DNA of 64,000 bases from an uncultured Rhodospirillales bacterium (GCA_902777205.1 CACYSU010000002.1:112190-176189), one strand, 5' to 3'. Counted from the first letter of the stretch, positions 19,526 through 28,898 are shown. Program-made: numbers and translations. The notes: generated by a model from the sequence alone, not told the origin.

Positions 19526-20242
19526 ATGGAAAGACCCTCTAAAAGACAATTCGACGAACTGCGCAAAGTCACGATCGAACCGAACGTCAACAAACACGCC
19601 GAAGGTTCGTGCCTGATCAAATGCGGCGACACGCACGTCATCTGCACCGCGACGGTCGAAGACAAAGTCCCCATGTGGATGCGCAATTCCGGCAAAGGAT
19701 GGGTCACGGCCGAATACGGCATGATCCCCCGCGCGACGGGCACCCGCACCGACCGCGAATCCAAAAAAGGCCAGTCGGGGCGCACGCAGGAAATCCAGCG
19801 GCTGATCGGCCGAGCCCTGCGTTCCGTCGTCGATTTGAAAGCTTTGGGCGAAATCTGCATCAAAATCGACTGCGACGTGATTCAGGCCGACGGCGGCACG
19901 CGCACGGCGTCGATCACGGGCGGGTTCGTCGCGCTGCATCTGGCGTTGCAGAAACTGCGCCAGCAGCGCCGGTTCTACACCCTGCCGCTGTTCGACACGG
20001 TGTCGGCGATTTCCTGCGGCATTTACGACGGAACGCCGGTCTTGGATCTGGATTACGTCGAAGATTCCAACGCGCAGACCGATTCCAACTTCGTCATCAC
20101 GGGCAAAGGCGGCATCGTCGAAATTCAGGGAACGGCCGAACGCGCCCCCTTTACCCCCGACCAGTTCAAAACGCTGTACGAACTGGCGTGCAAAGGCACG
20201 TCGGAACTGGCGAAAATTCAACACGAGGCTTTGGGGGAATGA
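19526..20242 (+). CDS. rph: Ribonuclease PH
   Basis: 238 residues. '[24 protein letters not shown]' lies near 20-43 and the active-site stretch '[13 protein letters not shown]' near 60-72. '[14 protein letters not shown]' and '[17 protein letters not shown]' follow, all typical of phosphorolytic exonuclease RNase PH, which trims tRNA 3' ends. AAAGGAC is the ribosome binding site. It is the first gene of the rph-rdgB-hemW operon and divergent from hrcA. Confidence 0.98.
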   Translation: MERPSKRQFDELRKVTIEPNVNKHAEGSCLIKCGDTHVICTATVEDKVPMWMRNSGKGWVTAEYGMIPRATGTRTDRESKKGQSGRTQEIQRLIGRALRSVVDLKALGEICIKIDCDVIQADGGTRTASITGGFVALHLALQKLRQQRRFYTLPLFDTVSAISCGIYDGTPVLDLDYVEDSNAQTDSNFVITGKGGIVEIQGTAERAPFTPDQFKTLYELACKGTSELAKIQHEALGE

Positions 20243-20838
20243 TGCGCAAACTGACCGAGAAAAAGCTGGTTCTGGCCACGCACAACGCCGGAAAAGTCGC
20301 CGAAATGCAGGAAATTCTCGCCCCGTTCGGCATCACCGTGGTGTCCGCCGGCGATTTGAACCTGTCCGAACCCGAAGAAAACGGAACGACGTTCGTTGAA
20401 AACGCGACGATCAAAGCCGTCGCCGCCGCCAAAGAATCCGGCCTGCCCGCTTTGGGCGACGATTCGGGGCTGTGCGTCCACGCTTTGGGCGGCCGGCCGG
20501 GGATTTATTCCGCCCGCTATAACGAACCGAAGAAAAACGGGTTCATGTACGCCATGGAAAAATTGAACGAAGAGCTGGGCGATTCAGCCGACCGTTCCGC
20601 GCATTTCGCCTGCGCCATGGTCATCGCGTGGCCCGACGGCGAAACCCGTTCGTTTGAAGGCCGCGTCAACGGCACGCTGTGCTGGCCGGTGAAAACGGGC
20701 GAACACGGGTTCGGTTACGATCCGATGTTCGTTCCGGACGGATACGACGCGTCGTTCGCCGAATTGCCGGCCGCCGTGAAAAACGCGGTCAGCCACCGCG
20801 CGCGGGCGTTGAAAATGTTCACGGACGCCTGCCTGTGA
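20239..20838 (+). CDS. rdgB: XTP/dITP diphosphatase (Ham1/RdgB)
   Basis: 199 residues. '[18 protein letters not shown]' is near residue 10, the metal-binding '[13 protein letters not shown]' near 70 and '[12 protein letters not shown]' near 155. It removes non-canonical purine triphosphates. The ATG overlaps the rph stop (ATGA); a second ATG directly follows and could also serve. Confidence 0.97.
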   Translation: MMRKLTEKKLVLATHNAGKVAEMQEILAPFGITVVSAGDLNLSEPEENGTTFVENATIKAVAAAKESGLPALGDDSGLCVHALGGRPGIYSARYNEPKKNGFMYAMEKLNEELGDSADRSAHFACAMVIAWPDGETRSFEGRVNGTLCWPVKTGEHGFGYDPMFVPDGYDASFAELPAAVKNAVSHRARALKMFTDACL

Positions 20839-21953
20839 CCGGATTCGGCGTTTACATCCATTGGCCGTTTTGCCGTTCAAAGTGCCCCTATTGCGACTTT
20901 GTCAGCGTGCCGTCAAAGCGTTTCGACGAAAACGCTTGGCGGGCGGCCTATGGTGAAAACCTGAAAACATACGCCGCGCGCACCGCGGACAAAACGGTGT
21001 CGTCGATCTTTTTCGGCGGCGGCACCCCGTCTTTGATGAGCGCGGACGCCGTCCGTTTCATTATCGAAACAATCCGCGGACTGTGGCCGGTGACGGACGA
21101 TGTCGAAATATCGCTGGAGGGCAATCCCTGCTCCCTTGACGCGGATAAAATGCGCGATCTGCGCCAAGCGGGCGTCAACCGCCTGTCCGTCGGGGTGCAG
21201 GCGCTGAACGACGCGGATCTGAAATTTCTGGGACGGCTGCACACGGTCGAACAGGCTTTGGACGTTTTGAAAAACGCCAAGCGGATCTTCCCCCGCGTGT
21301 CCGCCGATTTCATTTACGGCCGCCCGAACCAAACGCTGCGGGATTGGGAAGCGGAGCTGAACCGCATTTTGGAATTGAACCTGCGGCACCTGTCCCTGTA
21401 CCAGCTAACGATCGAGGAAGGCACGTTCTTTTATAAAAAGGGCGTCCAACCGCCCGAAGAGGAGCTGGCCGCCGATTTGTTCGAGCTGACCGACCGCATG
21501 ACGTATCAGGCCGGCGTCGAACGTTACGAGGTGTCCAACCACGCCGTCCGCGGCGAAGAATGTCGCCACAACCTGCTGTACTGGCAGGGGGGCGAATGGC
21601 TGGGCGTCGGCCCCGCCGCGCATGGCCGCTTTACGCAGAACGGCCGTTTTTACGCCGCGGCGCAAAGCCCCGACATCGCGCTTTGGATGAAAAACCGAAC
21701 CGCCGAAGAAAACGTTTTGACACCGAAAGAAAAGGCGGAAGAGCTGATTTTTATGGCACTGCGCACGCGCGATGGCATTGACCGGACAGCCTTTGCCGAC
21801 ATCATCGGCCGCCCGCCCGAAGATTTCATGCACGCGGGAACGCTGCTGGATTATCAGACCGACGGCTTTTTGGTCAGCGATAAAAAGGGCATCCGCGCGA
21901 CGGCCAAGGGGTTATTGATTTTGAACGCCCTCTGCGGCACTTTGCTGGCCTGA
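20835..21953 (+). CDS. hemW: Radical SAM heme chaperone HemW
   Basis: 372 residues. The radical SAM cluster CxxxCxxC appears as 'HWPFCRSKCPYCDF' near residues 8-20, followed by 'FFGGGTPSLM' near 60, and a C-terminal HemN-like domain with 'VGPAAHGRF'. HemW delivers heme to respiratory enzymes; it lacks the extra Cys found in true HemN. The GTG start overlaps the rdgB stop (GTGA). Its last 42 nt overlap the 3' end of the convergent LpoA-like gene. Confidence 0.93.
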   Translation: MTGFGVYIHWPFCRSKCPYCDFVSVPSKRFDENAWRAAYGENLKTYAARTADKTVSSIFFGGGTPSLMSADAVRFIIETIRGLWPVTDDVEISLEGNPCSLDADKMRDLRQAGVNRLSVGVQALNDADLKFLGRLHTVEQALDVLKNAKRIFPRVSADFIYGRPNQTLRDWEAELNRILELNLRHLSLYQLTIEEGTFFYKKGVQPPEEELAADLFELTDRMTYQAGVERYEVSNHAVRGEECRHNLLYWQGGEWLGVGPAAHGRFTQNGRFYAAAQSPDIALWMKNRTAEENVLTPKEKAEELIFMALRTRDGIDRTAFADIIGRPPEDFMHAGTLLDYQTDGFLVSDKKGIRATAKGLLILNALCGTLLA

Positions 21954-23444
21954 TCCGTTTTCGTCAACCACGACCGTTTCGTCCGCGGCTTCCTCAGGCG
22001 TTTCGGGAACGGTCACCAGATCGGGCGAATTGCGGAATCCCTTGACATAAACGTCGGGCACGAACGTCGGGACGGTTTCAAACACTTCCAACGCCGGCGA
22101 CAGGGTGACAAAGCCTTTCTTTTCCACGCCCAACACCTGCAGCCCGCGTTCGGACAACCCGTTCGGCAGCAGGCGGAACAGCCCGTCCACGCCTTTGAAA
22201 CCGGAAACCGTCGTCAGGTTTTCATAGGAAAATCCGCCCGTTTCGGCCAAAATCGCGGCCAAAGCGACGGCGTCATACGCCTGCGACGCGATGCGGGGCG
22301 GCTTTTCACCGTAAATGTCGGCGTAACGCTTGGCGAAATCGGCGAATCCGGCCGACGGCAAATGCGAAAACCACCCGCCGATCAGCGCCGGTTCGCGCGC
22401 CGGACGGGAATCCGACCACTGCGACGTTCCCAGAATTTTGATTTCGGCGGGAACGTCGTAATACGACATCAACGCCCCCAGCGACCGCAGACGGCTGCCC
22501 TCTTCGGGAATCAGGATCGCGTCGAACTCGAACGGATCGCGCTGCAATTCCGTTTCTTTCAGAACCTCGATCGTCGCCTGCAACTGTTCGGGCGACATCT
22601 GCCGTTCCTCCATTTCTCCGGTTTCCTCGTTTTTCATCAAAACGGGATGACCGGCGGCGACCTGTTCGCGCGCCTTTTCCAACCGCTTGACCTCGTCGTC
22701 GCGTTCGGTTTCCAAATCCTCCAGCATTTTGGGCATGACGGAAGCGACCGCCGTTTGCAAATCGTCCGTTTTCGGATCGTAGAAAGCGGCCTTTGTAATC
22801 ATGCCGCCGCACGCGTCAACGGCCGATTTTGCCGCCATGGAAACGATGTCGCCCGTCGCGTTGTCCTGCGACAAAACGGCCAGCCGCTTGTATCCCTTGT
22901 CGCAGGCGAAGCGGACGATGTGTTCCACCTGCTGCGATGTCAGCGCGCCGATCGTATAGACGCCGTCCCCCAAATTCGACGGGTCGGACGAAAAAGTGAT
23001 CACGCCGATGTCGGCGGAATGCGTCGCGGGACGGATGGCGCGGACGGCCTGCGAATAAACGGGGCCGATGATCAATTCGACGCCTTGGCTGATCGCCAGC
23101 TTGGCGGCGGCGCGCGCCCCCTCGGCCGTTCCCTGCGTGTCGTAGAATTGCAGGATCAGACGCTGGCTGGAAATGTCGAACAGGGACATCAGCGCCGCGT
23201 TGCGCAAAACCTCGCCCAGCTTGGCCGAATTCCCCGTCAGCGGCACCAGCATCCCGACGCGCACCATTTCAACGGGTACGATCGCGGGCGCGGCCTCTTC
23301 GCCCTTTTCGGCGATGTTCGCGTCGGCCACGTGAAACGCGCTTTGATCCACGCGTTTTGAAAACATGGGGATGCCGCCGCGGCACGACGCCAACACGGAC
23401 AGCGCAACAACAAAAACGAAAGAACGGCAAATTTTTTGACGCAA
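21912..23444 (-). CDS. LpoA-like periplasmic-binding-fold lipoprotein (PBP activator)
   Basis: 510 residues with a lipobox signal peptide (VLASC, Cys21) and a type 1 periplasmic-binding domain: 'VRVGMLVPLTGNSAKLG' near residue 62, 'LIIGPVYSQAV' near 125 and 'ASQAYDAVALAAIL' near 380. Alphaproteobacterial proteins of this type, usually next to rsmI-yraN as here, are annotated as penicillin-binding protein activators. Activation of a PBP is inferred from family and context only. A charged helical insert lies around 250-290. Confidence 0.82.
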   Translation of the reverse strand: MRQKICRSFVFVVALSVLASCRGGIPMFSKRVDQSAFHVADANIAEKGEEAAPAIVPVEMVRVGMLVPLTGNSAKLGEVLRNAALMSLFDISSQRLILQFYDTQGTAEGARAAAKLAISQGVELIIGPVYSQAVRAIRPATHSADIGVITFSSDPSNLGDGVYTIGALTSQQVEHIVRFACDKGYKRLAVLSQDNATGDIVSMAAKSAVDACGGMITKAAFYDPKTDDLQTAVASVMPKMLEDLETERDDEVKRLEKAREQVAAGHPVLMKNEETGEMEERQMSPEQLQATIEVLKETELQRDPFEFDAILIPEEGSRLRSLGALMSYYDVPAEIKILGTSQWSDSRPAREPALIGGWFSHLPSAGFADFAKRYADIYGEKPPRIASQAYDAVALAAILAETGGFSYENLTTVSGFKGVDGLFRLLPNGLSERGLQVLGVEKKGFVTLSPALEVFETVPTFVPDVYVKGFRNSPDLVTVPETPEEAADETVVVDENGSGQQSAAEGVQNQ

Positions 23445-23509
23445 GGAATTGCTCCCGAATTTAAAACGTGATTAGATGCATCTTAGCTGTTTTTGCAAAG
23501 GAGTGCAAA

Positions 23510-24361
23510 TTGTCTGACGCATTTTTTACCAAAGGATTATACCTTGTTGCAACCCCTATCGGCAATCTGGGCGACATTTCCGCCCGCGCCGTCGATGTTT
23601 TGAAATCCGCCGACATCATCGCGTGCGAAGACACGCGGAACACGCAAAAACTGCTGACCCTGCTGGGAATCACCGGCAAAAAACTGACCGCCTATCATAA
23701 TTTCAATGCGGACAAGGCGTGTCCGAAAATTTTGGAACGCCTGCGTAACAATGAAATGGTCGCCTTGGTTTCCGACGCCGGAATGCCGCTGGTCAGCGAT
23801 CCGGGGTACAAGCTGGTGCAGGAATGTATCGACAACGGCATATACGTCACGTCCGTTCCGGGGGCGTGCGCTTTCCTGACCGCGCTGCAGCTGTCCGGAT
23901 TGCCCTCACACCGGTTTTTGTTCAACGGTTTTCTGCCGCCGAAAACGACGGCGCGCAAAAAAGAACTGAAAATTCTGGCAAACGTTCCGGCCACTCTGAT
24001 TTTTTACGAATCCCCGCAGCGGCTGCCGGAAACGCTGGCCGATATGGCGGCCGTTCTGGGCGACCGGCAAGCCGCCGTCGTGCGCGAAATCACCAAAAAA
24101 TTCGAGCAGACCGTCCGCGGTACGCTTTCCGGATTGATCGACGGGTATCAACAAACCGGCTGGCCGAAAGGCGAAATCGTCATCGTCGTCGCGCCGCCCG
24201 CCGAGGAAAAAGCCGCGCCGGCCGATATAGACACCGTGATCAAACAGGCGTTGGCAACCATGACGGTCAAAGACGCGGCCGCTTTCGCCGCGCAGCAGAC
24301 GGGCGCGTCCAAAAAAGACGTATATAAGCGCGCTTTGGAATTGAAAAATGGACAGGCGTGA
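23510..24361 (+). CDS. rsmI: 16S rRNA 2'-O-ribose C1402 methyltransferase RsmI
   Basis: 283 residues of the tetrapyrrole-methylase fold. 'LYLVATPIGNLGDISARA' is near residue 10, 'ACEDTRNTQKLL' near 40, 'VSDAGMPLVSDPGYKLV' near 85 and 'VPGACAF' near 112. The start is a TTG at 23510, chosen because AGGAG lies 6-7 bases upstream and the family begins there. An in-frame ATG at 23468 lacks a ribosome binding site. Divergent from the LpoA-like gene. Confidence 0.96.
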   Translation: MSDAFFTKGLYLVATPIGNLGDISARAVDVLKSADIIACEDTRNTQKLLTLLGITGKKLTAYHNFNADKACPKILERLRNNEMVALVSDAGMPLVSDPGYKLVQECIDNGIYVTSVPGACAFLTALQLSGLPSHRFLFNGFLPPKTTARKKELKILANVPATLIFYESPQRLPETLADMAAVLGDRQAAVVREITKKFEQTVRGTLSGLIDGYQQTGWPKGEIVIVVAPPAEEKAAPADIDTVIKQALATMTVKDAAAFAAQQTGASKKDVYKRALELKNGQA

Positions 24362-24728
24362 AACGGGCAAAAAAGCGCGCGACAGCGGATACAAGGCTGA
24401 AACCGCCGCCGCATGGTTTTTGCGGTTGAAAGGATACCGGATACTGGAACGCAATTTCAAACCGCCGCGGGGATCCGGCGCTGGCGAAATCGACATCATC
24501 GCGGCCAAAGGCGGCACGATCGCGTTTATCGAAGTCAAACGCCGCGCGACGCAGACCGCCGCGGCCGAATCCGTCAACGCCCGCGTCCGATCCCGCCGCG
24601 TTCGGGGTGCGGAATATTATCTGGCGACGCACCCCGATCTGGCGGAAAAGGAACTTCGTTTCGATGTTGTTCTGATCTCGCCCGACCATCTGCCCGAACA
24701 CATTCAAAACGCGTTTTGGGCGGAATGA
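24348..24728 (+). CDS. yraN: YraN/UPF0102 family protein
   Basis: 126 residues of the UPF0102 family, which has a restriction-endonuclease-like fold. 'GYKAETAAAWFLRLKGYRIL' lies near 14-33 and the GEIDxIA...EVK signature near 47-63 ('GEIDIIAAKGGTIAFIEVK'). The cellular role is not settled. It overlaps rsmI by 14 nt, the usual arrangement. Confidence 0.93.
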   Translation: MDRRETGKKARDSGYKAETAAAWFLRLKGYRILERNFKPPRGSGAGEIDIIAAKGGTIAFIEVKRRATQTAAAESVNARVRSRRVRGAEYYLATHPDLAEKELRFDVVLISPDHLPEHIQNAFWAE

Positions 24729-24729
24729 T

Positions 24730-25434
24730 TCATTTCGGCAGACAACAGCATCCGTCGGCGGACAATTCCATATCGTCCGGACAGGAAATAACCGTTCCCG
24801 TTTTTCCGGAATCATCGTCCGAAGCGGAACTGTCGGCGGCATCGACGCATTTGCCGTCCTGTAAAACATAGCCCGAATCACATTTGGAACAAACCAACGT
24901 TCCGTTGCATTGGTCGCAATTCGGAATAACATCACCGCACGATATCGAGGCGTTCCACCCGCTGTAGCGACCGGTGCCGTATGTGTGCAGGCGCGACATT
25001 TCTTCCGCATCGTCGGCGTTGTAAATCTGACCGCCCGTCGTCACTTGGTAAGCGTTGATTTGACAATAGTAATCGCGTGCTCCTCCGTGACTTGCCGGCA
25101 TACATTTCCCCGTTTCGGGATCCTGCGGCACGTTTCGCGGTTCGCACGGAAAACCGGTCTGATTTATAATATCGTATTGGTTCGGAACATAACCGTTTAC
25201 CGATATGTTTTTCCCCTCGCTAAACGTGCTTTCCCGCCAACAAACATATCCGTTGTAACCGAAAACCAAAACAAAACCGGACGGGCAGTTGTAAATGATT
25301 CTTTTCGCTTTGACCGGAGCGCATCGCTCTGAAGAGTTCACTCCTTCTACACAAAGCTCCACGGCCGCGGCCGTTTGAAACGCCGACATCAGCCAAACGG
25401 CCGACAATGCTAACAAAAATGTTATTTTTTTCAT
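24730..25434 (-). CDS. Secreted Cys-rich protein, unknown function
   Basis: 234 residues: a signal peptide (MKKITFLLALSAVWLM..., cleavage near AAA-VEL) and a mature part with many paired cysteines. Near the C-terminus 'CDQCNGTLVCSKCDSGYVLQDG' style CxxC repeats resemble furin/EGF-like cysteine repeats, and it ends with 'CCCLPK'. It probably folds with disulphides outside the cytoplasm. No enzyme motif is seen. It is the only gene behind leader copy 2 and resembles the partial protein at 63793 in signal peptide, CxxC spacing and ribosome binding site. Likely surface-exposed or secreted; role unknown. Confidence 0.75.
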   Translation of the reverse strand: MKKITFLLALSAVWLMSAFQTAAAVELCVEGVNSSERCAPVKAKRIIYNCPSGFVLVFGYNGYVCWRESTFSEGKNISVNGYVPNQYDIINQTGFPCEPRNVPQDPETGKCMPASHGGARDYYCQINAYQVTTGGQIYNADDAEEMSRLHTYGTGRYSGWNASISCGDVIPNCDQCNGTLVCSKCDSGYVLQDGKCVDAADSSASDDDSGKTGTVISCPDDMELSADGCCCLPK

Positions 25435-25744
25435 AACTCCCTCCTGTTTTTCAGATAAAAAACAACCGCCTGAAAAAAGGCGGCGGGGAGTTCAGAAATC
25501 ACACATAAGAATGATCGTCATGACCTTTAATCCGCGCCAACGGATGACGGGGATCTGAACATACGTCAAAACCTCCCCGACCCTTAAAAGCAAAAGCCGG
25601 GGATATAATTCCGTCCCGCGTCCGCGAAACGGATTGTACGGCGTTTATATCAAACACCGCTTATGTGAGAGCTTCTGACGGCTCCGCGCCTGTTTCCAGA
25701 CACTGTTACCGGCGGCCGTACCGCCGATACATATTGACAGGATA
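25435..25744 (-). ncRNA. Structured leader RNA, copy 2 (upstream of Cys-rich protein)
   Basis: The minus-strand promoter is TTGTCT (25762-25767), 17 bp, TATCCT (25739-25744). The element repeats the order seen in copy 1. Its GGTGTTT/AAACGCC hairpin differs from GGCGC/GCGCC in other copies yet still pairs. The mid hairpin is ATCC...GGAT where copies 3 and 4 have GTCC...GGAC. A short ORF ATG-TTC-AGA runs 25562-25527. CTCCCCG precedes a GCCGCC/GGCGGT hairpin and T-run. AGGAGGGAGTT then leads to the ATG, identical to copy 5. Confidence 0.82.
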
Positions 25745-25790
25745 AAGGTTTTTGCCGGTTCAGACAAGGCGATTTTTCGCGCATAACGAA

Positions 25791-25822
25791 AATCCCCGCC
25801 GTTGTCGCAAGCGGCGGGGATT
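25791..25822 (-). terminator. Terminator downstream of parB
   Basis: An 11-bp perfect stem (AATCCCCGCCG / CGGCGGGGATT) with a 10-nt loop. On minus it is followed by TTCG only, so the T-run is weak. It lies 18 bp past the parB stop. Confidence 0.65.
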
Positions 25823-25839
25823 AAAAGCGCGGATTTTTT

Positions 25840-26832
25840 TTATTTCAACTTGTCCAAACTGATCACGTCGTCATCCAGCGTGTCGGAAAACGAACCGTCG
25901 AAAACAACGTCGCCGATATCGTCGTCGTCGTTTTTGATCACGTCCTCTTCGACCGTTTGCGGCTTTTTATCCTGCGGACGGGCGTTCAGCCGGCGGATCA
26001 ACCCGTCCAGCTGTTCCAGCGTTTCATAAAACAAAACCAACTCTCCGCCGACGGATTTCGGACGGATGGACACGTTGATGCCCAGCACGCGGGACAAATC
26101 GGCCGCCAGAGAATCACATTCCTCCTGCTTTTCGGATTTTTTCGGTGCGGCGGTTTTGCGTTTTTTCTTTTCCAATCTTTCTTGCGCCAGCTTTTCCGTC
26201 TGACGAACGTTCAATCCTTTGGCAATGACCGTTTCCGCCAAAACCTCGGGTTCCTTGGCCGTCAACAGGGCGCGCGCGTGGCCGCTGGTCAATTTGCCGG
26301 TTTCCAGATACCCCTTGACCTTTTCCGGCAGCCCCAGCAAACGCATCGTGTTCGCGACATGGCTGCGGCTTTTGCCGACGGCCTGCGCCAATTCCTCTTG
26401 CGTGTTGGCGAATTCGTCCATCAAACGGCGATAGCCCTCGGCTTCCTCCAACGCGTTCAGATCCTGCCGCTGCAGGTTTTCGATCAAAGCGACTTCCAAC
26501 GCTTCCTTGTCGGTAAACTGCTTGACGATGACGGGAACTTCCGTCAATCCGGCCAGTTGCGACGCCCGCCAGCGGCGTTCCCCGCCGACGATTTCATATT
26601 TGCCGTCCCCGCCGTTTTTCGCGCGGACGATCAGCGGCTGCAAAACACCTTTGGTGCGGATGGATTCGACCAGATCGTTGATCGCCTCTTCGTCAAAAAC
26701 GCGGCGCGGCTGAAACGGGCTGGGTTCCAAATCGGACAAAGCCACCGTTTGAATACCGCCCGCTTGTTCGGCCGGTTCTTCGGCGTCCCCCAGCAAAGCG
26801 TTCAATCCGCGTCCCAAATTCCGTGCCGTCAT
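25840..26832 (-). CDS. parB: Chromosome partitioning protein ParB
   Basis: 330 residues: 'GRGLNALLGD' at the N-terminus, the CTPase/nuclease-like domain with 'PFQPRRVFD' near 37 and 'YEIVGGERRWRASQLAG' near 75-90, 'ALIENLQRQDLNALEEA' near 117, the parS-binding helix-turn-helix ('QEELAQAVGKSRSHVANTMRLL') near 140-160, and a C-terminal dimer domain. It clamps DNA at parS. It overlaps parA by 4 nt, and two perfect parS sites lie 1.4-1.5 kb upstream of its start. Confidence 0.98.
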   Translation of the reverse strand: MTARNLGRGLNALLGDAEEPAEQAGGIQTVALSDLEPSPFQPRRVFDEEAINDLVESIRTKGVLQPLIVRAKNGGDGKYEIVGGERRWRASQLAGLTEVPVIVKQFTDKEALEVALIENLQRQDLNALEEAEGYRRLMDEFANTQEELAQAVGKSRSHVANTMRLLGLPEKVKGYLETGKLTSGHARALLTAKEPEVLAETVIAKGLNVRQTEKLAQERLEKKKRKTAAPKKSEKQEECDSLAADLSRVLGINVSIRPKSVGGELVLFYETLEQLDGLIRRLNARPQDKKPQTVEEDVIKNDDDDIGDVVFDGSFSDTLDDDVISLDKLK

Positions 26833-27617
26833 TTCTTAGTCTCCTGTTTCAAAATCTCTCCGGCCAAAGCGATATACGCCTGCGCCCCCTTGCTTTTAAA
26901 ATCGTACAGTAAAATCGGTTTGCCGTGCGACGGCGCTTCGGACACGCGAACGTTCCGCGGGATCACGGATTTATACACTTTCGCGCCGAAAAAGCTGCGC
27001 ACGTCCTGCGCGACGACTTCAGACAACCCCGTGCGGCCGTCAAACATGGTCAGAACGATTCCCTGAATTTCCAAACCGTGGTTGAAATTGCGCTTCACCC
27101 GATCAATCGTTTTCATCAAATCGGCCACGCCTTCCAACGCCAGATATTCGCATTGCACCGGCACAATGACGGAATCGGCCGCAACCAAAGCGTTGACCGT
27201 CAGCATTCCGACCGCAGGCGGACAATCAATGAAAATGTAGTCGTACGACAATATTTCCGAATCCAACGCTTTTTTCAAATAAAACTGCGGCGCGTCCTTG
27301 TGCGACAACTCGAAATCGGCGCCGGCCAGATCTTTGGACGACACGACGACGGACAAATTCGGAATCTTCGTCCACACGATCGCCGAAGAAATCTTCGTTT
27401 CCCCCATCAAAACCTGATACATATTTTTAGGCGCGTTTTTGCGTTCAATGCCGAAACTGACCGTCGCGTTGCCCTGCGGATCGAAATCCAGCACCAGCAC
27501 CTTTTTATTCACGGCCGCCAAAGCCGTCGCCAGATTGACCGCCGTCGTCGTTTTGCCGACGCCGCCTTTCTGATTGGAAACAGCGATGACGCGCGGGCGT
27601 TTGTATAATTCGTTCAT
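26829..27617 (-). CDS. parA: Chromosome partitioning ATPase ParA
   Basis: 262 residues, Walker-type deviant P-loop 'NQKGGVGKTTTAVNLA' near residues 15-30 with the signature lysine. Also seen are 'VLDFDPQGNA' near 43, 'DYIFIDCPPAVG' near 128 and 'VPVQCEYLALEG' near 155. With ParB it moves newly replicated origins apart. It overlaps rsmG by 4 nt and parB by 4 nt, the classic rsmG-parA-parB operon. Confidence 0.98.
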   Translation of the reverse strand: MNELYKRPRVIAVSNQKGGVGKTTTAVNLATALAAVNKKVLVLDFDPQGNATVSFGIERKNAPKNMYQVLMGETKISSAIVWTKIPNLSVVVSSKDLAGADFELSHKDAPQFYLKKALDSEILSYDYIFIDCPPAVGMLTVNALVAADSVIVPVQCEYLALEGVADLMKTIDRVKRNFNHGLEIQGIVLTMFDGRTGLSEVVAQDVRSFFGAKVYKSVIPRNVRVSEAPSHGKPILLYDFKSKGAQAYIALAGEILKQETKK

Positions 27618-28237
27618 TTCTTTTTCACCCCTGAAAGCACCAAAATCCGTCCTTCGTCGCTGGTGACGCTGGGGATTTTTTCAAAATGAAAAGCGTATTT
27701 GCGGGCGGCCGCGGCCAATTCCTCGTCCGCTTTCGCCCCTTTCATAAACAGACAGCGCGTTTTCGTTTTAAAAAACGGACAAGCGTATTTCAACAACAGA
27801 TCCAACGGCGCCAAAGCGCGCGCGGTGATAACGTCCGCGCCGAATTTTTCCATCTGCTCGATCCGTTCGTTGTGCACTTCGGCTTTCAGCCCGCAGGCCT
27901 CGATGACCTTGTTTAAAAAGTCGCACTTTTTCCCGTCGCTTTCGACCAAATGAAAATCGCGTTCCCGCTTGTCGTCCATAATCGCCAAGACCAGCGCGGG
28001 GAAACCGGCGCCGCTGCCCAAATCAAGGACGCATTTGTCCATCGGCGTCAACAGCTTGAACAACTGCGCGGAATCCAGCACATGACGCGTCCAGACGACC
28101 GGCAGCGTCGAACGGCCGACCAGATTCATCTTGGTCTGTTCATATTCCAGCAAATCGACGTATTTATCCAGATTTTCAACAATCCGTCCGGATAAATGCA
28201 GCTGTTTCAGCACATTGTCGCGATCGTTCGTTATCAC
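27614..28237 (-). CDS. rsmG: 16S rRNA G527 N7-methyltransferase RsmG (GidB)
   Basis: 207 residues. The SAM motif 'VLDLGSGAGFPALVLAI' is near residue 70, 'FHLVESDGKKCDFLNKV' near 97 and 'VITARALAPLDLLL' near 135. Start is GTG at 28237 with AAAGGA about 9 bases upstream. In many bacteria it follows mnmG; here mnmE-mnmG lie at 57-60 kb, across the putative origin. Confidence 0.96.
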   Translation of the reverse strand: MITNDRDNVLKQLHLSGRIVENLDKYVDLLEYEQTKMNLVGRSTLPVVWTRHVLDSAQLFKLLTPMDKCVLDLGSGAGFPALVLAIMDDKRERDFHLVESDGKKCDFLNKVIEACGLKAEVHNERIEQMEKFGADVITARALAPLDLLLKYACPFFKTKTRCLFMKGAKADEELAAAARKYAFHFEKIPSVTSDEGRILVLSGVKKK

Positions 28238-28250
28238 TTTTCACATCCTT

Positions 28251-28266
28251 TGTTTCACGTGAAACA
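28251..28266. promoter_or_regulatory. parS site
   Basis: TGTTTCACGTGAAACA is a perfect 16-bp palindrome identical to the canonical chromosomal parS. It lies 14 bp upstream of rsmG-parA-parB. Confidence 0.95.
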
Positions 28267-28355
28267 TTTTTTTGCATCTCTGTTTTTCATAAAATAGACG
28301 CTTCGGATGAAAAAAGACAAGCGGAAAATTTTTTATCCGTAAAACCGGAATTTTT

Positions 28356-28371
28356 TGTTTCACGTGAAACA
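28356..28371. promoter_or_regulatory. parS site
   Basis: A second identical perfect parS, 105 bp (centre to centre) from the first, between rsmG and the chromate transporter genes. ParB spreading from here could affect both flanking promoters. Confidence 0.95.
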
Positions 28372-28373
28372 AT

Positions 28374-28898
28374 TCAATAAATCAGCATACCGGCGACGGC
28401 AGCCGCCGAAATCACCGTGATCGGCGATTGGTTGAACCTATAGCACGCGACAAACGACGCGACACACAGCAAAACACCAATATAATCCGTAAAAATCTCC
28501 GGCGTCATCAAGATCAGCGCCGCCCCCAAAATCAGGCCGACAACACCGATTTTCAACCCTTTGAACATATTTTTCAACCAAATGGCTTCTTTGAATTTTT
28601 GCATGAACAGGTACAAAAACACGACGACGATGATCGACGGCAAACAGACACCCGCCGTCGCGCAAACAGCACCCCACACGGATTGCGTCGCGGCAAATCC
28701 GACATACGTCGCGGCATTCACGGCCAACGGCCCCGGCGTGACCTGAGAAACGGCGACGATATCGACAAATTGGGCGTTCGTGATCCAATGATGACGCGTG
28801 ACGATTTCATCTTGGATCAGCGGCAGCATCGCGTACCCGCCGCCGAAACTGAACATTCCGATCATAAAGAAAATGCGAAACAGCTGCCAAAAAATCAT
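28374..28898 (-). CDS. Chromate transporter-type membrane protein, second half
   Basis: 174 residues, ChrA (CHR) family short form. 'MFSFGGGYAMLPLIQDEIV' is near residues 12-30 and 'VSQVTPGPLAVNAATYVG' near 48-65, followed by hydrophobic segments. The frame extends upstream, but the ATG at 28898 overlaps the stop of the upstream partner (ATGA). Short ChrA proteins work as hetero-pairs. The substrate need not be chromate in this organism. Confidence 0.9.
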   Translation of the reverse strand: MIFWQLFRIFFMIGMFSFGGGYAMLPLIQDEIVTRHHWITNAQFVDIVAVSQVTPGPLAVNAATYVGFAATQSVWGAVCATAGVCLPSIIVVVFLYLFMQKFKEAIWLKNMFKGLKIGVVGLILGAALILMTPEIFTDYIGVLLCVASFVACYRFNQSPITVISAAAVAGMLIY

